Of a stretch of DNA of 64,000 bases, positions 45,718 to 56,604 are shown in pieces. The translations under genes were made by a program, and so were the position numbers. Each line of letters begins with the position of its first letter. The stretch's first letter is position 1. The notes beneath the pieces were generated by a model. That model was given only the letters and a program-made list of their open reading frames with translations. It ran no database searches and was not told where the DNA came from. Source of the DNA: Nocardia africana NBRC 100379. Its GTDB lineage: Bacteria > Actinomycetota > Actinomycetes > Mycobacteriales > Mycobacteriaceae. Where the stretch lies: positions 186,001-250,000 of the forward strand of contig NZ_BDAV01000005.1 of assembly GCF_001612635.1 (NCBI RefSeq), read 5' to 3'.

Positions 45718-46997
45718 CCGACGAGGCACCCGGCGCACAACCGACGGTGAGCGTGCGGATGGCCGATGCCGGCGATCTGTACATGTCCTGGCGCTGGGTC
45801 GCGGATACCGCGAGCCCGGGCGTGGCTCTGCTGCCCGGCGCGGACATCGACGCCGCGGTGCGCCGGCTCGCGGCGGCGCTGCCCGATCCCGCCCGTCCCG
45901 GCGGACTCGAACAGGCCCTCACCACCGGCCCTTTCGCCGACCGCGAATCGGAATACACACTGGCCCAGGCACTCAGCCGCGCACTGCTCCCACAGGCGCT
46001 CGCGATCCAACTGCACGACCTGCTCGTGCGCGGTGTCCGCCCGCATATCCGGCTGCAGCCATCGCCACGGGTCGCGCAGGTGCCGTGGGAGATCATCGCC
46101 CCCGATCCGAATCTACGGCTGATCGATATCGCGGATCTCAGCCTGCTCGCACCGGCGAGCATCGTCCACGCGCCCGGCCGCACCGCGCGCAGGTGGGCCG
46201 GCGACCGTGCGCTGCCCGTGGTCGCGGTGCTCGATCCGCGGGTGCCCGGGTTCCGGGCCGATTCCGAACTCGGTTCGGTGCTCGGACGGATGCGTTCCAG
46301 CTCCCCACTCGCCGAGCTGGTAGCCGAATACGTTGCGCGACAGCGTTTTCGGCCGCTGATCGACGACCCGCTGCAGGCCTTCCGGCGCACCGATCTCGAC
46401 CGCGGCCGTTTGGGCGCACTGCTGCGGGACGGTGCCTCCCGGCTGGTCTACGTCGGCCACGTCACCGCCGAACGTCCGGAATCCGGTCTGAGCGAGAACG
46501 CCGAACTGCACCTCACCTGCGCCGCCGACACCACCGGTTTCGCCCGGCCGCTGCGCACCCATCGCCCGCTGTCGGCCAAGGATCTGCTGCTGGGCACTCA
46601 TACGTTGGAGCCCGAACCGGTTGCCGGACCGCAACTCTGGCCGATCCCGAGCCGGGTCGCGCTCATCGCCTGCGAAAGCGGGGGCGATCTGCGCTTCACC
46701 GAAGCGCTGGGGTTGGTGGCGGCGATGATCCACGGCGGGGCCGAACTGGTCACGGCCACTCGCTGGCCGCTACCCACCGATCTGGCATTCCAGCGGTTCG
46801 CCGGCACCACCGACGCGACGCCGCTGCAGGATGTCATCTGCGCGGTCGACGAGGCGCACGAAAGGGCCGATCCCGTTGCCGCCCTGGCGAAGTGGCAACG
46901 GGGGCGGCTCGCTGCCTGGCGTGAGACGGGTGCTGTGGCGGATTCACCGGTCTTGTGGGCGGCCTTCGCGACCGTCGACGCCCAGACCGAGCGTTGA
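45714..46997 (+). CDS. CHAT-domain caspase-like peptidase
   Basis: 427 aa. CHAT (caspase HetF-associated with TPR) C14-clan fold: N-terminal lead-in RVAQVPWEIIAPD; catalytic His249 in RLVYVGHVTAE; catalytic Cys320 in RVALIACESGGD; then AMIHGGAELVTATRWPLP, the usual strand following the Cys. Both catalytic residues are present, so it should be an active cysteine protease. ATG 45714 overlaps the TPR stop. Last gene of the operon. Substrate unknown; the adjacent proteins are candidates. Confidence 0.9.
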   Translation: MTDEAPGAQPTVSVRMADAGDLYMSWRWVADTASPGVALLPGADIDAAVRRLAAALPDPARPGGLEQALTTGPFADRESEYTLAQALSRALLPQALAIQLHDLLVRGVRPHIRLQPSPRVAQVPWEIIAPDPNLRLIDIADLSLLAPASIVHAPGRTARRWAGDRALPVVAVLDPRVPGFRADSELGSVLGRMRSSSPLAELVAEYVARQRFRPLIDDPLQAFRRTDLDRGRLGALLRDGASRLVYVGHVTAERPESGLSENAELHLTCAADTTGFARPLRTHRPLSAKDLLLGTHTLEPEPVAGPQLWPIPSRVALIACESGGDLRFTEALGLVAAMIHGGAELVTATRWPLPTDLAFQRFAGTTDATPLQDVICAVDEAHERADPVAALAKWQRGRLAAWRETGAVADSPVLWAAFATVDAQTER

Positions 46998-47036
46998 ACG
47001 GGCGCAGCGACCGCCGCAGAGCACCGCACAGACGCG

Positions 47037-47072
47037 ACGACCCGCCGGACACGATTGTGCCCGGCGGGTCGT
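47037..47072. terminator. Bidirectional terminator, CHAT operon / ilvC
   Basis: Perfect 12-bp stem ACGACCCGCCGG / CCGGCGGGTCGT with a 12-nt loop between convergent genes. Confidence 0.85.
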
Positions 47073-47088
47073 TCTGCAGCGTGAAACC

Positions 47089-48640
<1,552 letters not shown>

Positions 48641-48644
<4 letters not shown>

Positions 48645-50605
48645 AGGTTGGTCTCCTTCTGCGAGGCCCGTTCGTGCGCCGACAGGGTCGCCTTGTCGTG
48701 GGACATGGCCTCATGGATGACGGCCGGCTCGGCGGCCTGCTCGTCCTCGTCGAACAGCGGGCGGATGCCGCGGGCGGCCATGATCTCGTCGTTGGAGGTG
48801 CCGGCGGCGACCATCGGCCACACCTGCGCGTCCTTGCCGACGATGAAGTCGATGACCACGGGACGGTCGTTGATCGACTGCGCCTCGCGGATGGCGGCCT
48901 CGACGTCCTCTTCCTTCTCCACCCGGATGCCGTGGCAGCCCAGCGCTTCGGCGAGCTTCACGAAATCGGGGATGCGCAGGGTGTGGGTGCCCAGGTCGGT
49001 GTTGGAGTAGCGCTGCTCGTAGAACAGCGTCTGCCACTGCCGGACCATGCCCAGGTTGCCGTTGTTGATCAGCGCGACCTTGATCGGCACGCCCTCGACG
49101 GCACAGGTCGCGAGCTCCTGATTGGTCATCTGGAAGCAGCCGTCACCGTCGACCGCCCACACCTCTTTGTCCGGCGCGCCCATCTTGGCGCCCATCGCCG
49201 CGGGCACGGCGTAGCCCATGGTGCCCAGGCCACCGGAGTTCAGCCAGGTGCGCGGCTTCTCGTACTTGACGAACTGCGCGGCCCACATCTGGTGCTGACC
49301 GACACCGGCCACGTAGATGGCGTCGGGTCCGGCCAGGCGGCCCAGGGTCTCGATGACGTACTCCGGCGACAGCGAGCCGTCGGAGGTCGGACCGTAACCG
49401 AGCGGGTACTGCTTGCGCACACCGTCGAGGTAGGTCCACCAGGACTCCAGGTCCAGCAGCGGAGCCTCGGCGTTGGTGAAGGCCGGATCGGACTTGAGGG
49501 TCTCGATCAGTTCCGTGATGACCTCGCGGCAGTCACCCACGATCGGCACGTCGGCGTGGCGGTTCTTACCGATCTCGGCGGGATCGATATCGGCGTGGAT
49601 CACCTTCGCGTGCGGGGCGAAGGAATCGAGCTGGCCGGTGACGCGGTCGTCGAAGCGGGCGCCCAGGGTGATCAGCAGGTCCGACTTCTGCAGGGCCGCA
49701 ACGGCTCCCACGGTGCCGTGCATACCGGGCATACCCATGTTGAGGGTGTGGCTGTCGGGGAACGCGCCGCGCGCCATCAGGGTGGTGACCACCGGGATGC
49801 CGGTCAGCTCGGCCAACTCCAGCAGCTCCGGCGAGGCATCGGCCTTGATCACGCCGCCACCGACATAGAGCACGGGAGCCTTGGCCTCGGCGATCATCCG
49901 GGCCGCCTCGCGCACCTGCTTACCGTGCGGCTTGGTCACCGGACGGTAGCCGGGCAGCCGCATCTCCGGCGGCCAGCTGAAGGTGGTCTGCGCCTGCAGC
50001 ACATCCTTCGGGATGTCGACCAGCACCGCGCCCGGACGGCCGGAGGAGGCCAGATGGAACGCCTCGGCGATGATGCGCGGGATGTCGATGGCGTCGTTGA
50101 CCAGGAAGTTGTGCTTCGTGCACGCCATGGTGATGCCGGAGATGTCGGCTTCCTGGAAGGCGTCGGTACCGATCAGGCCGCGGCCGACCTGTCCGGTGAT
50201 CGCCACCAGCGGCACCGAATCCATCTGCGCGTCCGCGATCGGGGTGACCAGGTTGGTCGCGCCCGGACCGGATGTGGCCATACACACACCGACCTTGCCG
50301 GTGGCCTGGGCGTAACCGGTCGCCGCATGGCCGGCGCCCTGCTCGTGCCGGACCAGGACGTGGCGCACGCGGGTGGAGTCGAAGAGCGGGTCGTAGACGG
50401 GAAGAATCGCACCACCCGGAATGCCGAATACCGTGTCGACGCCGAGCTCCTCGAGGGAGCGGACGACGGACTGGGCGCCGGTCACCTTCTCGGGCGGGAC
50501 CTGGCGGCGGTTTCCGGTCGCGGCGGCAGCCGCGGGGGTCGGCTGGGAGGCCGAGGGCGCTGGCCTGCGGGCCGAGGGCCCGGGCCGGGCAGTTGGTGCG
50601 CTCAC
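48641..50605 (-). CDS. ilvB: Acetolactate synthase large (catalytic) subunit
   Basis: 654-aa thiamine-diphosphate enzyme making acetolactate/acetohydroxybutyrate. Catalytic Glu in [19 protein letters not shown]-region [15 protein letters not shown], ThDP motif [14 protein letters not shown]...INNGNLG. The first ~40 residues are Pro/Ala-rich and not part of the fold, usual in actinobacteria. Start GTG 50605. Controlled by the upstream attenuator and probably by an IclR/LtbR operator. Confidence 0.97.
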
Positions 50606-50697
50606 CGTCTTTTTCCTTACTGCTTGTCGTTCACCGCTTCGCTGTCACGCGGCGCTCGCGCGAACATCGAAGCCGTGAACACAACTTGTCCGAACAC

Positions 50698-50732
50698 AAA
50701 AAAGCCCCCGTCAGCCGATGGCTGAGCGAGGG
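50698..50732 (-). terminator. Attenuator terminator of ilvBNC
   Basis: Minus-strand CCCTCGCTCAGCC-ATC-GGCTGACGGGGGC followed by a run of six T. Its 5' arm (GCTCAGC, 50721-50727) can instead pair with GCTGAGC at 50781-50787, at the end of the leader peptide, giving an antiterminator. Confidence 0.88.
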
Positions 50733-50782
50733 TGGCGCGTCGCAGTTGCGAGCTTGACGTAGTCGACCTCGAGTCGTCAGGC

Positions 50783-50830
50783 TCAGCGCTGGACGCGCCG
50801 GCCGATTACGAGAAGCTCGTTTCGATTCAC
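50783..50830 (-). CDS. ilvB leader peptide (attenuation)
   Basis: GTG 50830 begins a 15-codon frame reading (M)NRNELLVIGRRVQR and stop. Codons 6-9 are Leu-Leu-Val-Ile, all three branched-chain amino acids, as in ilvB leader peptides of other actinobacteria (the C. glutamicum one has a Leu-Val-Val-Val run). A stalled ribosome at these codons would leave 50781-50787 free to form the antiterminator. The ribosome-binding site is weak (GAG). Confidence 0.8.
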   Translation of the reverse strand: MNRNELLVIGRRVQR

Positions 50831-50884
50831 GCGCTCGACGGTATGCGCGCGAGAGCCGATGAGTCAAATTACTTGACGTGCGGT

Positions 50885-50901
50885 GTCTCATTATGTGAGA
50901 C
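50885..50901. promoter_or_regulatory. LtbR-like operator on the ilvB promoter
   Basis: GTCTCATTATGTGAGAC, an almost perfect 17-bp palindrome. Its reverse strand contains CACATAATGAGA, one mismatch from the LtbR motif, and a CATAAT -10-like hexamer for ilvB. It resembles the element in front of leuC. Confidence 0.65.
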
Positions 50902-50945
50902 GGGGCGGTTCGAGTGTCGCTTCACCATGATGCGAGGATGGGGGT

Positions 50946-51518
50946 GTGTCATCGCCGCAGCAGTCCGTGCCACCAGCTCAATCGTCCCACACCGCCGAAG
51001 GCGGAACCGATACGGGGCGGGTGATCCGTATCCCCCGGCTCGGGCATCTCGGGGTGTTCATTCTGCTGTTCTGCGTGGCGTTCCCGTTCTTCGGCTGGCC
51101 GGCGGTGCTGTGGATCCTGTTCCTCATTCCCATCGCGGCCGCGTGGTGGGTCGAGCGCTCCCGCACCACGGTCTCGGCCGGCGGACTGGATCTGCGCACG
51201 ACCTTCGGCTCCCGGCATATCGACTGGTCTCAGATCCAAGGACTGCGGATCCCCAAGCGCGGCTGGGTGCGCGCGCATCTGAGCGACGGTTCCGAGGTGG
51301 CCCTGCCGGCGGTGAGCTACGACCGGTTGAAGGATCTGGTCGCGGCATCGGACGGGCGGATTCCGGATCCGTTCGCACGGCCGGAGAAGAGCGCGGCGGG
51401 CACTGACGACAAGAACGACGAAAAGGACGGCATCGAAGCCCGGAGCGCGGAATCCGGCGCAGCGGACAGCTCCTCGGCCGACGTTGCCGAGAAGCCGGAT
51501 ACCTCCACGGACGACTGA
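50946..51518 (+). CDS. PH-domain membrane protein (Cfp6-like)
   Basis: 190 aa. Two adjacent hydrophobic helices (LGVFILLFCVAFPFFGW, AVLWILFLIPIAAAWW) precede a bacterial PH-like domain (TTVSAGGLDLRTTFGSRHIDW, SQIQGLRIPKRGWVRAHLSDG), then an acidic Ala/Ser-rich tail. It matches low-molecular-weight antigen 6 of mycobacteria in fold and position (next to ilvB). GTG 50946. Function unknown. Confidence 0.83.
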   Translation: MSSPQQSVPPAQSSHTAEGGTDTGRVIRIPRLGHLGVFILLFCVAFPFFGWPAVLWILFLIPIAAAWWVERSRTTVSAGGLDLRTTFGSRHIDWSQIQGLRIPKRGWVRAHLSDGSEVALPAVSYDRLKDLVAASDGRIPDPFARPEKSAAGTDDKNDEKDGIEARSAESGAADSSSADVAEKPDTSTDD

Positions 51519-52027
51519 GCGGGATCTCGTTCCGCTCCGCCGCTTCGGCAAGTCGTCGCCGCCCGCCCGGCGGCGAAGCAGTGGGATGTTTCACACTCTC
51601 CCGCCAACGCCGAACGCCGGGAACAAATTCGCGCGTTCGCGATGCTGCCCTGACTACGTCCCCACTCGGGGCGAGTCGCCGCGATCATCGCGTCGCGGTG
51701 CGGGTCCGTGGTCGAGGCCCCACCCGGTGACGGCCGCTCGGACCGGCTCGACGTGCGTCGTGCTGCCGCGCCACCCCGCGGCCGCACGACCACCCGCCTC
51801 CGGTGAGCCCGCTCCGGTGGCGGGAGTAACGTTGAAGCGCCGAACAGACACTCTGCTCTTGCGAACAGACACCTCTGCCGACGACACCACTCGCCGAAGA
51901 GACGCTCCGCACGGCGGCCGACCAGCCCCCGGCCCCGGCGACCCACCGGACGATGAGCACCGACGAGCAGAGCCCTGCCCGAGTAGAGCCGCTCCGGCCA
52001 CCGCGCCGACCACCGAGGACCGAATTC
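51519..52027. other. Long region upstream of ilvD
   Basis: About 500 bp with no gene I can support and no palindrome of the LtbR type. It holds the ilvD promoter and probably a long leader. Frames across it are Arg/Pro-rich and non-homologous. Confidence 0.5.
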
Positions 52028-53869
52028 ATGCCACCGCTTCGCTCACGCACCACCACCGCCGGACGCAATGCCGCAGGCGCACGCGCACTCTGGCGGGCCA
52101 CCGGCCTGACCGACTCCGATTTCGGTAAGCCGATCGTCGCGATCGCGAACTCCTACACCCAATTCGTGCCCGGCCACGTGCATCTGAAGGATGTCGGCGA
52201 GATCGTCGCCGACGCGGTGCGCGCCGCCGGTGGCGTGCCGCGCGAATTCCACACCATCGCCGTCGACGACGGCATCGCGATGGGTCACGGCGGCATGCTC
52301 TATTCGCTGCCCAGCCGCGAAATCATCGCGGACTCGGTCGAATACATGGTCAACGCGCACACCGCCGACGCGCTGGTGTGTATCTCCAACTGCGACAAGA
52401 TCACTCCCGGCATGCTGAACGCCGCCATGCGGCTCAACATCCCGACCGTGTTCGTCTCCGGCGGTCCGATGGAGGCCGGTAAGGCCGTGGTCGTCGGCGG
52501 TGTGGCCCAGGCGCCCACCGATCTGATCACCGCGATCGCCGCCAGCGCCTCCACCGAGGTCAGCGACGAAGGGCTGAGCGAAGTCGAGCGCAGCGCCTGC
52601 CCGACCTGCGGTTCCTGTTCCGGCATGTTCACCGCGAACTCGATGAACTGCCTCACCGAGGCACTGGGCCTCGCGCTGCCCGGCAACGGCTCCACCCTCG
52701 CCACCCACGCGGCGCGGCGGGCGCTGTTCGAGCGGGCCGGCAGCACCGTCGTCGAGATCGCCAACCGCTGGTACCGCGAGGACGACGATTCGGTCCTGCC
52801 GCGAAACGTCGCCAACGCCAAGGCCTTCCGCAACGCGATGGCCCTCGACGTCGCGATGGGCGGTTCCACCAACACGGTGCTGCACACCCTGGCGGCCGCG
52901 CAGGAAGGCGACATCGATTTCGACCTCGCCACCATCGACGAGATCTCGCGCCGGGTGCCCTGCCTGTCGAAGGTCTCGCCCAACTCCGACTACCACATGG
53001 AGGATGTGCACCGCGCCGGTGGCATCCCCGCCATCCTCGGCGAGCTGCGCCGCGGCGGACTGCTGGAAACCGACGTGACCACCGTCCACACCGCCACCCT
53101 CGACGAGTGGCTCGACACCTGGGACATCCGCTCCGGCAAGGCCTCCGACGAAGCGATCGAACTGTTCCACGCCGCACCGGGCGGGGTCCGGACCACCGTG
53201 CCGTTCTCCACCGAGAACCGCTGGTCCTCGCTGGACACCGATGCCGAGGGCGGCTGCATTCGCGATATCGCACACGCCTACACCGTCGAGGGCGGGCTGT
53301 GCGTGCTGCGGGGCAATATCGCCCTCGACGGCGCCATCCTGAAGACCGCCGGTATCGACGAGGACCTGTTCACCTTCGAGGGACCGGCCGTGGTGCTGGA
53401 ATCCCAGGAAGACGCGGTCTCGGCGATCCTCGGCAAGAAGATCACCCCCGGCGACGTCGTCGTGATCCGGTACGAGGGCCCCGCCGGCGGCCCCGGCATG
53501 CAGGAGATGCTGCATCCCACCTCGTTCCTCAAGGGCCTCGGCCTGGGCAAGGTGTGCGCGCTGATCACCGACGGCCGCTTCTCCGGCGGCACCTCCGGCC
53601 TGTCCATCGGGCACATCTCCCCCGAGGCGGCCAGCGGCGGCGCCATCGGCCTGATCGTGAACGGCGACCGCATCCGCATCGACGTGCACACCCGCGCGCT
53701 GGAGCTGCTGGTCGACGACGAGGTGCTCGCCGAGCGCCGCGCCAAGATGGAGGCGCGGGAGCGGCCGTGGCAGCCGGTCCAGCGCGATCGGCCGATCACC
53801 ACCGCGCTGCGGGCCTACGCGGCGCTGGCGACCTCCGCCGACAAGGGCGCAGTCCGCCGCGTGCCGTAG
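52028..53869 (+). CDS. ilvD: Dihydroxy-acid dehydratase
   Basis: 613-aa Fe-S dehydratase, the last common step of valine/isoleucine synthesis. Cluster cysteines in [11 protein letters not shown] and [16 protein letters not shown]-terminal [20 protein letters not shown] chose ATG 52028 ([15 protein letters not shown]) with GAGG at 9 nt; a longer frame adds 25 unrelated residues. In M. tuberculosis ilvD is elsewhere, so its position beside ilvBNC here is a local feature. Confidence 0.97.
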   Translation: MPPLRSRTTTAGRNAAGARALWRATGLTDSDFGKPIVAIANSYTQFVPGHVHLKDVGEIVADAVRAAGGVPREFHTIAVDDGIAMGHGGMLYSLPSREIIADSVEYMVNAHTADALVCISNCDKITPGMLNAAMRLNIPTVFVSGGPMEAGKAVVVGGVAQAPTDLITAIAASASTEVSDEGLSEVERSACPTCGSCSGMFTANSMNCLTEALGLALPGNGSTLATHAARRALFERAGSTVVEIANRWYREDDDSVLPRNVANAKAFRNAMALDVAMGGSTNTVLHTLAAAQEGDIDFDLATIDEISRRVPCLSKVSPNSDYHMEDVHRAGGIPAILGELRRGGLLETDVTTVHTATLDEWLDTWDIRSGKASDEAIELFHAAPGGVRTTVPFSTENRWSSLDTDAEGGCIRDIAHAYTVEGGLCVLRGNIALDGAILKTAGIDEDLFTFEGPAVVLESQEDAVSAILGKKITPGDVVVIRYEGPAGGPGMQEMLHPTSFLKGLGLGKVCALITDGRFSGGTSGLSIGHISPEAASGGAIGLIVNGDRIRIDVHTRALELLVDDEVLAERRAKMEARERPWQPVQRDRPITTALRAYAALATSADKGAVRRVP

Positions 53870-54087
53870 GCTGTGCCGCCTCCCCGAGGAAGTGATCGCC
53901 CACGATCCGGCGACCGCGAACCGGGATGGCGGAAAAAGGGGGATTCGTGGCGCGCACAGCGGGGCGCACCATGCCCGAATCGAGCACCATTTACGGGGCG
54001 CCGACCGTTCGGAAGCGTCGTCGCCCCAACCGGTTCCGGTCGACGCCCGCGGGCAGCAACCGAGAATCCGATCACGAGGAGTCCCCC

Positions 54088-54911
54088 ATGCCTTTCATTA
54101 CCACGTCGGACGGCGTCGACATCTTCTACAAGGACTGGGGCAGCGGACAGCCCATCGTCTTCAGCCACGGCTGGCGCTGTCCTCGGATGACTGGGACGCA
54201 CAACTGATGTTCTTCGTGTCCCACGGTTTCCGGGTGGTCGCTCACGACCGGCGTGGACACGGCCGTTCCGCTCAGGTCGCCGACGGGCACGATATGGACC
54301 ACTATGCCGATGACCTGGCCGCCGTCGTCACTCATCTCGATCTGACGAACGCGGTTCATATCGGTCATTCCACCGGCGGTGGTGAGGTCGTGCGTTACCT
54401 GACCCGCCACGGACAGGATCGGGCGGCCAAAGCCGTTCTGATCAGTGCGGTGCCGCCGATCATGGTGAAGACCGCCGACAATCCGGGCGGATTGGACAAG
54501 TCGGTCTTCGACGACATCCAGGAACAGGTCGCCACCCGCCGGTCGGACTTCTTTCGCACGTTCGCCGAAGGACCGTTCTACGGCTACAACCGGCCCGGCG
54601 CACAGCCCTCCGAAGGAGTGATCGCCAACTGGTGGCGCCAAGGCATGGCCGGCGGCGCCAAAGCCCACTACGACGGTGTCGTCGCATTCTCCCAGACCGA
54701 CTTCACCGATGAGCTCACGAAGATCACCATCCCCACTCTCGTCATGCACGGGGAGGATGACCAGGTGGTCCCGATCGAGAACACCGGCATCCGCTCGGCC
54801 GAACTGTTGCCCAACAGCACCCTGAAGACCTATCCGGGCTTCCCGCACGGTATGCCGACGACCGAAGCCGCGACCATCAACGCCGACCTGCTCGCATTCA
54901 TTCGTTCCTGA
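54088..54911 (+). pseudogene. Alpha/beta hydrolase (non-haem chloroperoxidase type), frameshifted
   Basis: ATG 54088 begins [20 protein letters not shown]...VFSHGW; the frame then changes at ~54175 and continues [20 protein letters not shown] to the end. The reading GGCTGG-CGCTG lacks one C relative to the expected GGCTGG-CCGCTG (Trp-Pro-Leu). Downstream, nucleophile IGHSTGGG, acid GEDDQ and His GFPHGMP are all intact. Either a one-base deletion or a sequencing error; without it, a ~275-aa enzyme. Confidence 0.8.
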
Positions 54912-54969
54912 GCGGTCGTTGCGCGCCGGAGCTCGTCCGGGCGGGGTCCGCCGGATCTGCGGCAGTTGG

Positions 54970-55004
54970 GAACACGGCGCTCCCCAGTGGGAAGCGCCGT
55001 GTTC
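54970..55004. terminator. Bidirectional terminator
   Basis: Perfect 12-bp stem GAACACGGCGCT / AGCGCCGTGTTC with an 11-nt loop between convergent genes. Confidence 0.85.
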
Positions 55005-55033
55005 ACCAGGTTGTGGCCCGGCGTCGCGGCTAC

Positions 55034-55477
55034 CTACTTGCGCAGGTGGTGGCTGACGTCGCCGATGAGGTCCATGGTGACCGCGCGTTCGGCGAAGGCC
55101 CAGGTGCCGTCGGTGCGGTGGAAGCGGTCGGCGTAGCGGCCGCTAACGATGGGTTGCAGCGGTAGGTCGGGGGTGGCTTGCAGGACGGTGAAATACGATC
55201 GGGCCGTGGCGGTGTCCCGGTCCTCGTCGACCTCGATGACCAGGTTGGTGACCAGGTGTTTCGTGCGGGGAGTGCCGTCGTCGTAGCGGATCACGGTGGC
55301 GGACAGCATCTTCTCCACCGCGCCGCTGCCCTCGATCCGTGCGCCGCTGCCGCCGAAGCTGCCTGCAGCGAACAGAGCGCCGACGCCGCCGAAGTCGCCC
55401 TGGTCGACCAGCAGGGCGTAGTCGGCGATCAGGCGTTCGATCGCTCGGTGACTCGACGGCTCAACGGAATTCGACAC
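55034..55477 (-). CDS. SnoaL-like NTF2-fold protein
   Basis: 147 aa, cone-shaped SnoaL/NTF2 fold: RAIERLIADYALLVDQGDFGGVGALF at the start, then TKHLVTNLVIEVDEDRDTATARSYF. Members are isomerases, hydratases or binding proteins; no specific activity can be claimed. GTG 55477. It is 10 bp downstream of DoxX on the same strand. Confidence 0.85.
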   Translation of the reverse strand: MSNSVEPSSHRAIERLIADYALLVDQGDFGGVGALFAAGSFGGSGARIEGSGAVEKMLSATVIRYDDGTPRTKHLVTNLVIEVDEDRDTATARSYFTVLQATPDLPLQPIVSGRYADRFHRTDGTWAFAERAVTMDLIGDVSHHLRK

Positions 55478-55487
55478 GGGAACGACT

Positions 55488-56426
55488 CTAGAAGATCCCC
55501 ACGAACGGGTTGCCGCCGTGCAGGAAGATCCAGCCGGCGGCCGCGGCCGCGAGCGCCAGGATCAGGCAGACGAACGAACCCCAGGAGGGGCGGACGGCCC
55601 AGCCGCGGTTGCGGTCGAACGACAGGCGGCCGGGGCCGGTGAGGATCAGCGAGGCCGCCGCGCCGGCGAGGATCGACTCCAACTCGACCGGGCGGTACTG
55701 GAAGTCGGGAGCCATACCCTGCTTCCACAGCCACGCGGTCGAGATCGAGGCCAGGACGGCGCCGGCCGCGAGCGGGGTGGCCAGGCCGAGGATGATCAGC
55801 GCGCCGCCGCCGACCTCGGAGACGGTGAGCATCGCGGTGGACAGTTCGATGTGTTTCCAGCCGCCCTGTTCGAGCATGTGCCGGGTGCCGTCCAGACCGG
55901 GCCCGTGGAACCAGCCCGCCAGCTTCTGCAGGCCGTGGTAGAGGAAGGTGAGGCCGACGGTCAGGCGCAGGCCCAGCAGACCCAGATCCAGTGTGCCGCG
56001 CCGATATTCGCGTGGGCGACGGAGTCGCTCGGTGTCGCCGTTGGCCCGCGCGGGCGGGATCGTGGCGAAGGCGTAGGTGGGTGCTTCGGCGCCTGCGGGC
56101 TCGGCGCCGGGATGTTCCGTGCCGGGATGTTCGGTGCCCCGGGCAGCGCCGGGGTGCGCTGCGCTCGCGGCGGTAGCGCCGGCGGCGGCGCCGGTGGGCT
56201 CCTGCGTCATCTTCGTGGCGCCGGTGTGCTCGGCACCCGCGGCCGGTACGTCCGGGTCCAGGCCGAGATCGTCGTCGGTGCGCGGAACATCCTTGCCCAC
56301 CGCGGGTTTCACCGAGGGAAATTCGCCGGTCGGATTGTCGTAGGGGCTGCCTGCCGTCGGTCCGGAGCCCGACGGCCGCCCCGACGGCTGATTCGATTCC
56401 GGTGTTTGATTCGGCTTGTCCGTCAC
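55488..56426 (-). CDS. DoxX family membrane protein with long disordered N-terminus
   Basis: 312 aa. Residues 1-~150 are Pro/Gly/Ala-rich with short repeats (GTEHPGTEHPGAEPAGAEAP) and no membrane segment; 160-312 form the four-helix DoxX domain (LRLTVGLTFLYHGLQKLAGW, GGGALIILGLATPLAAGAVLA). The position matches Rv3005c, the DoxX subunit of the mycobacterial SodA-DoxX-SseA oxidative-stress complex (recalled). GTG 56426 shortly follows TACTCT, so it is probably leaderless. Confidence 0.86.
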   Translation of the reverse strand: MTDKPNQTPESNQPSGRPSGSGPTAGSPYDNPTGEFPSVKPAVGKDVPRTDDDLGLDPDVPAAGAEHTGATKMTQEPTGAAAGATAASAAHPGAARGTEHPGTEHPGAEPAGAEAPTYAFATIPPARANGDTERLRRPREYRRGTLDLGLLGLRLTVGLTFLYHGLQKLAGWFHGPGLDGTRHMLEQGGWKHIELSTAMLTVSEVGGGALIILGLATPLAAGAVLASISTAWLWKQGMAPDFQYRPVELESILAGAAASLILTGPGRLSFDRNRGWAVRPSWGSFVCLILALAAAAAGWIFLHGGNPFVGIF

Positions 56427-56604
56427 GGGCACAGAGTATGACGCCAAACGAGCGGGCGCGTGGTCTGGTCCCGGCGTGTCAGCCGCGGCCCGCCGGTCCT
56501 GCGGCGCGCCCCGCCAGCACGAACCGCAGTCGCCGCGGTGGGCCGCGCGGTGTGGTCCGGACCCCTGCGAGCGCGCGCGGCGGTATTTCCGTAACGTTTG
56601 GGCA

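Noticed and set aside
41772..46997. Type III-E CRISPR Craspase
   Set aside because: TPR and CHAT are present but on separate genes; no Cas7-11, CRISPR array or Csx30 homologue is in the window.
48674..50725. 683-codon plus-strand frame over ilvB, and similar frames over serA, gatB and the ABC permease
   Set aside because: High-GC third-position bias creates long antisense frames. Composition is typical of shadows (Gly/His/Arg/Asp-rich), no motifs; the opposite strand has complete enzymes.
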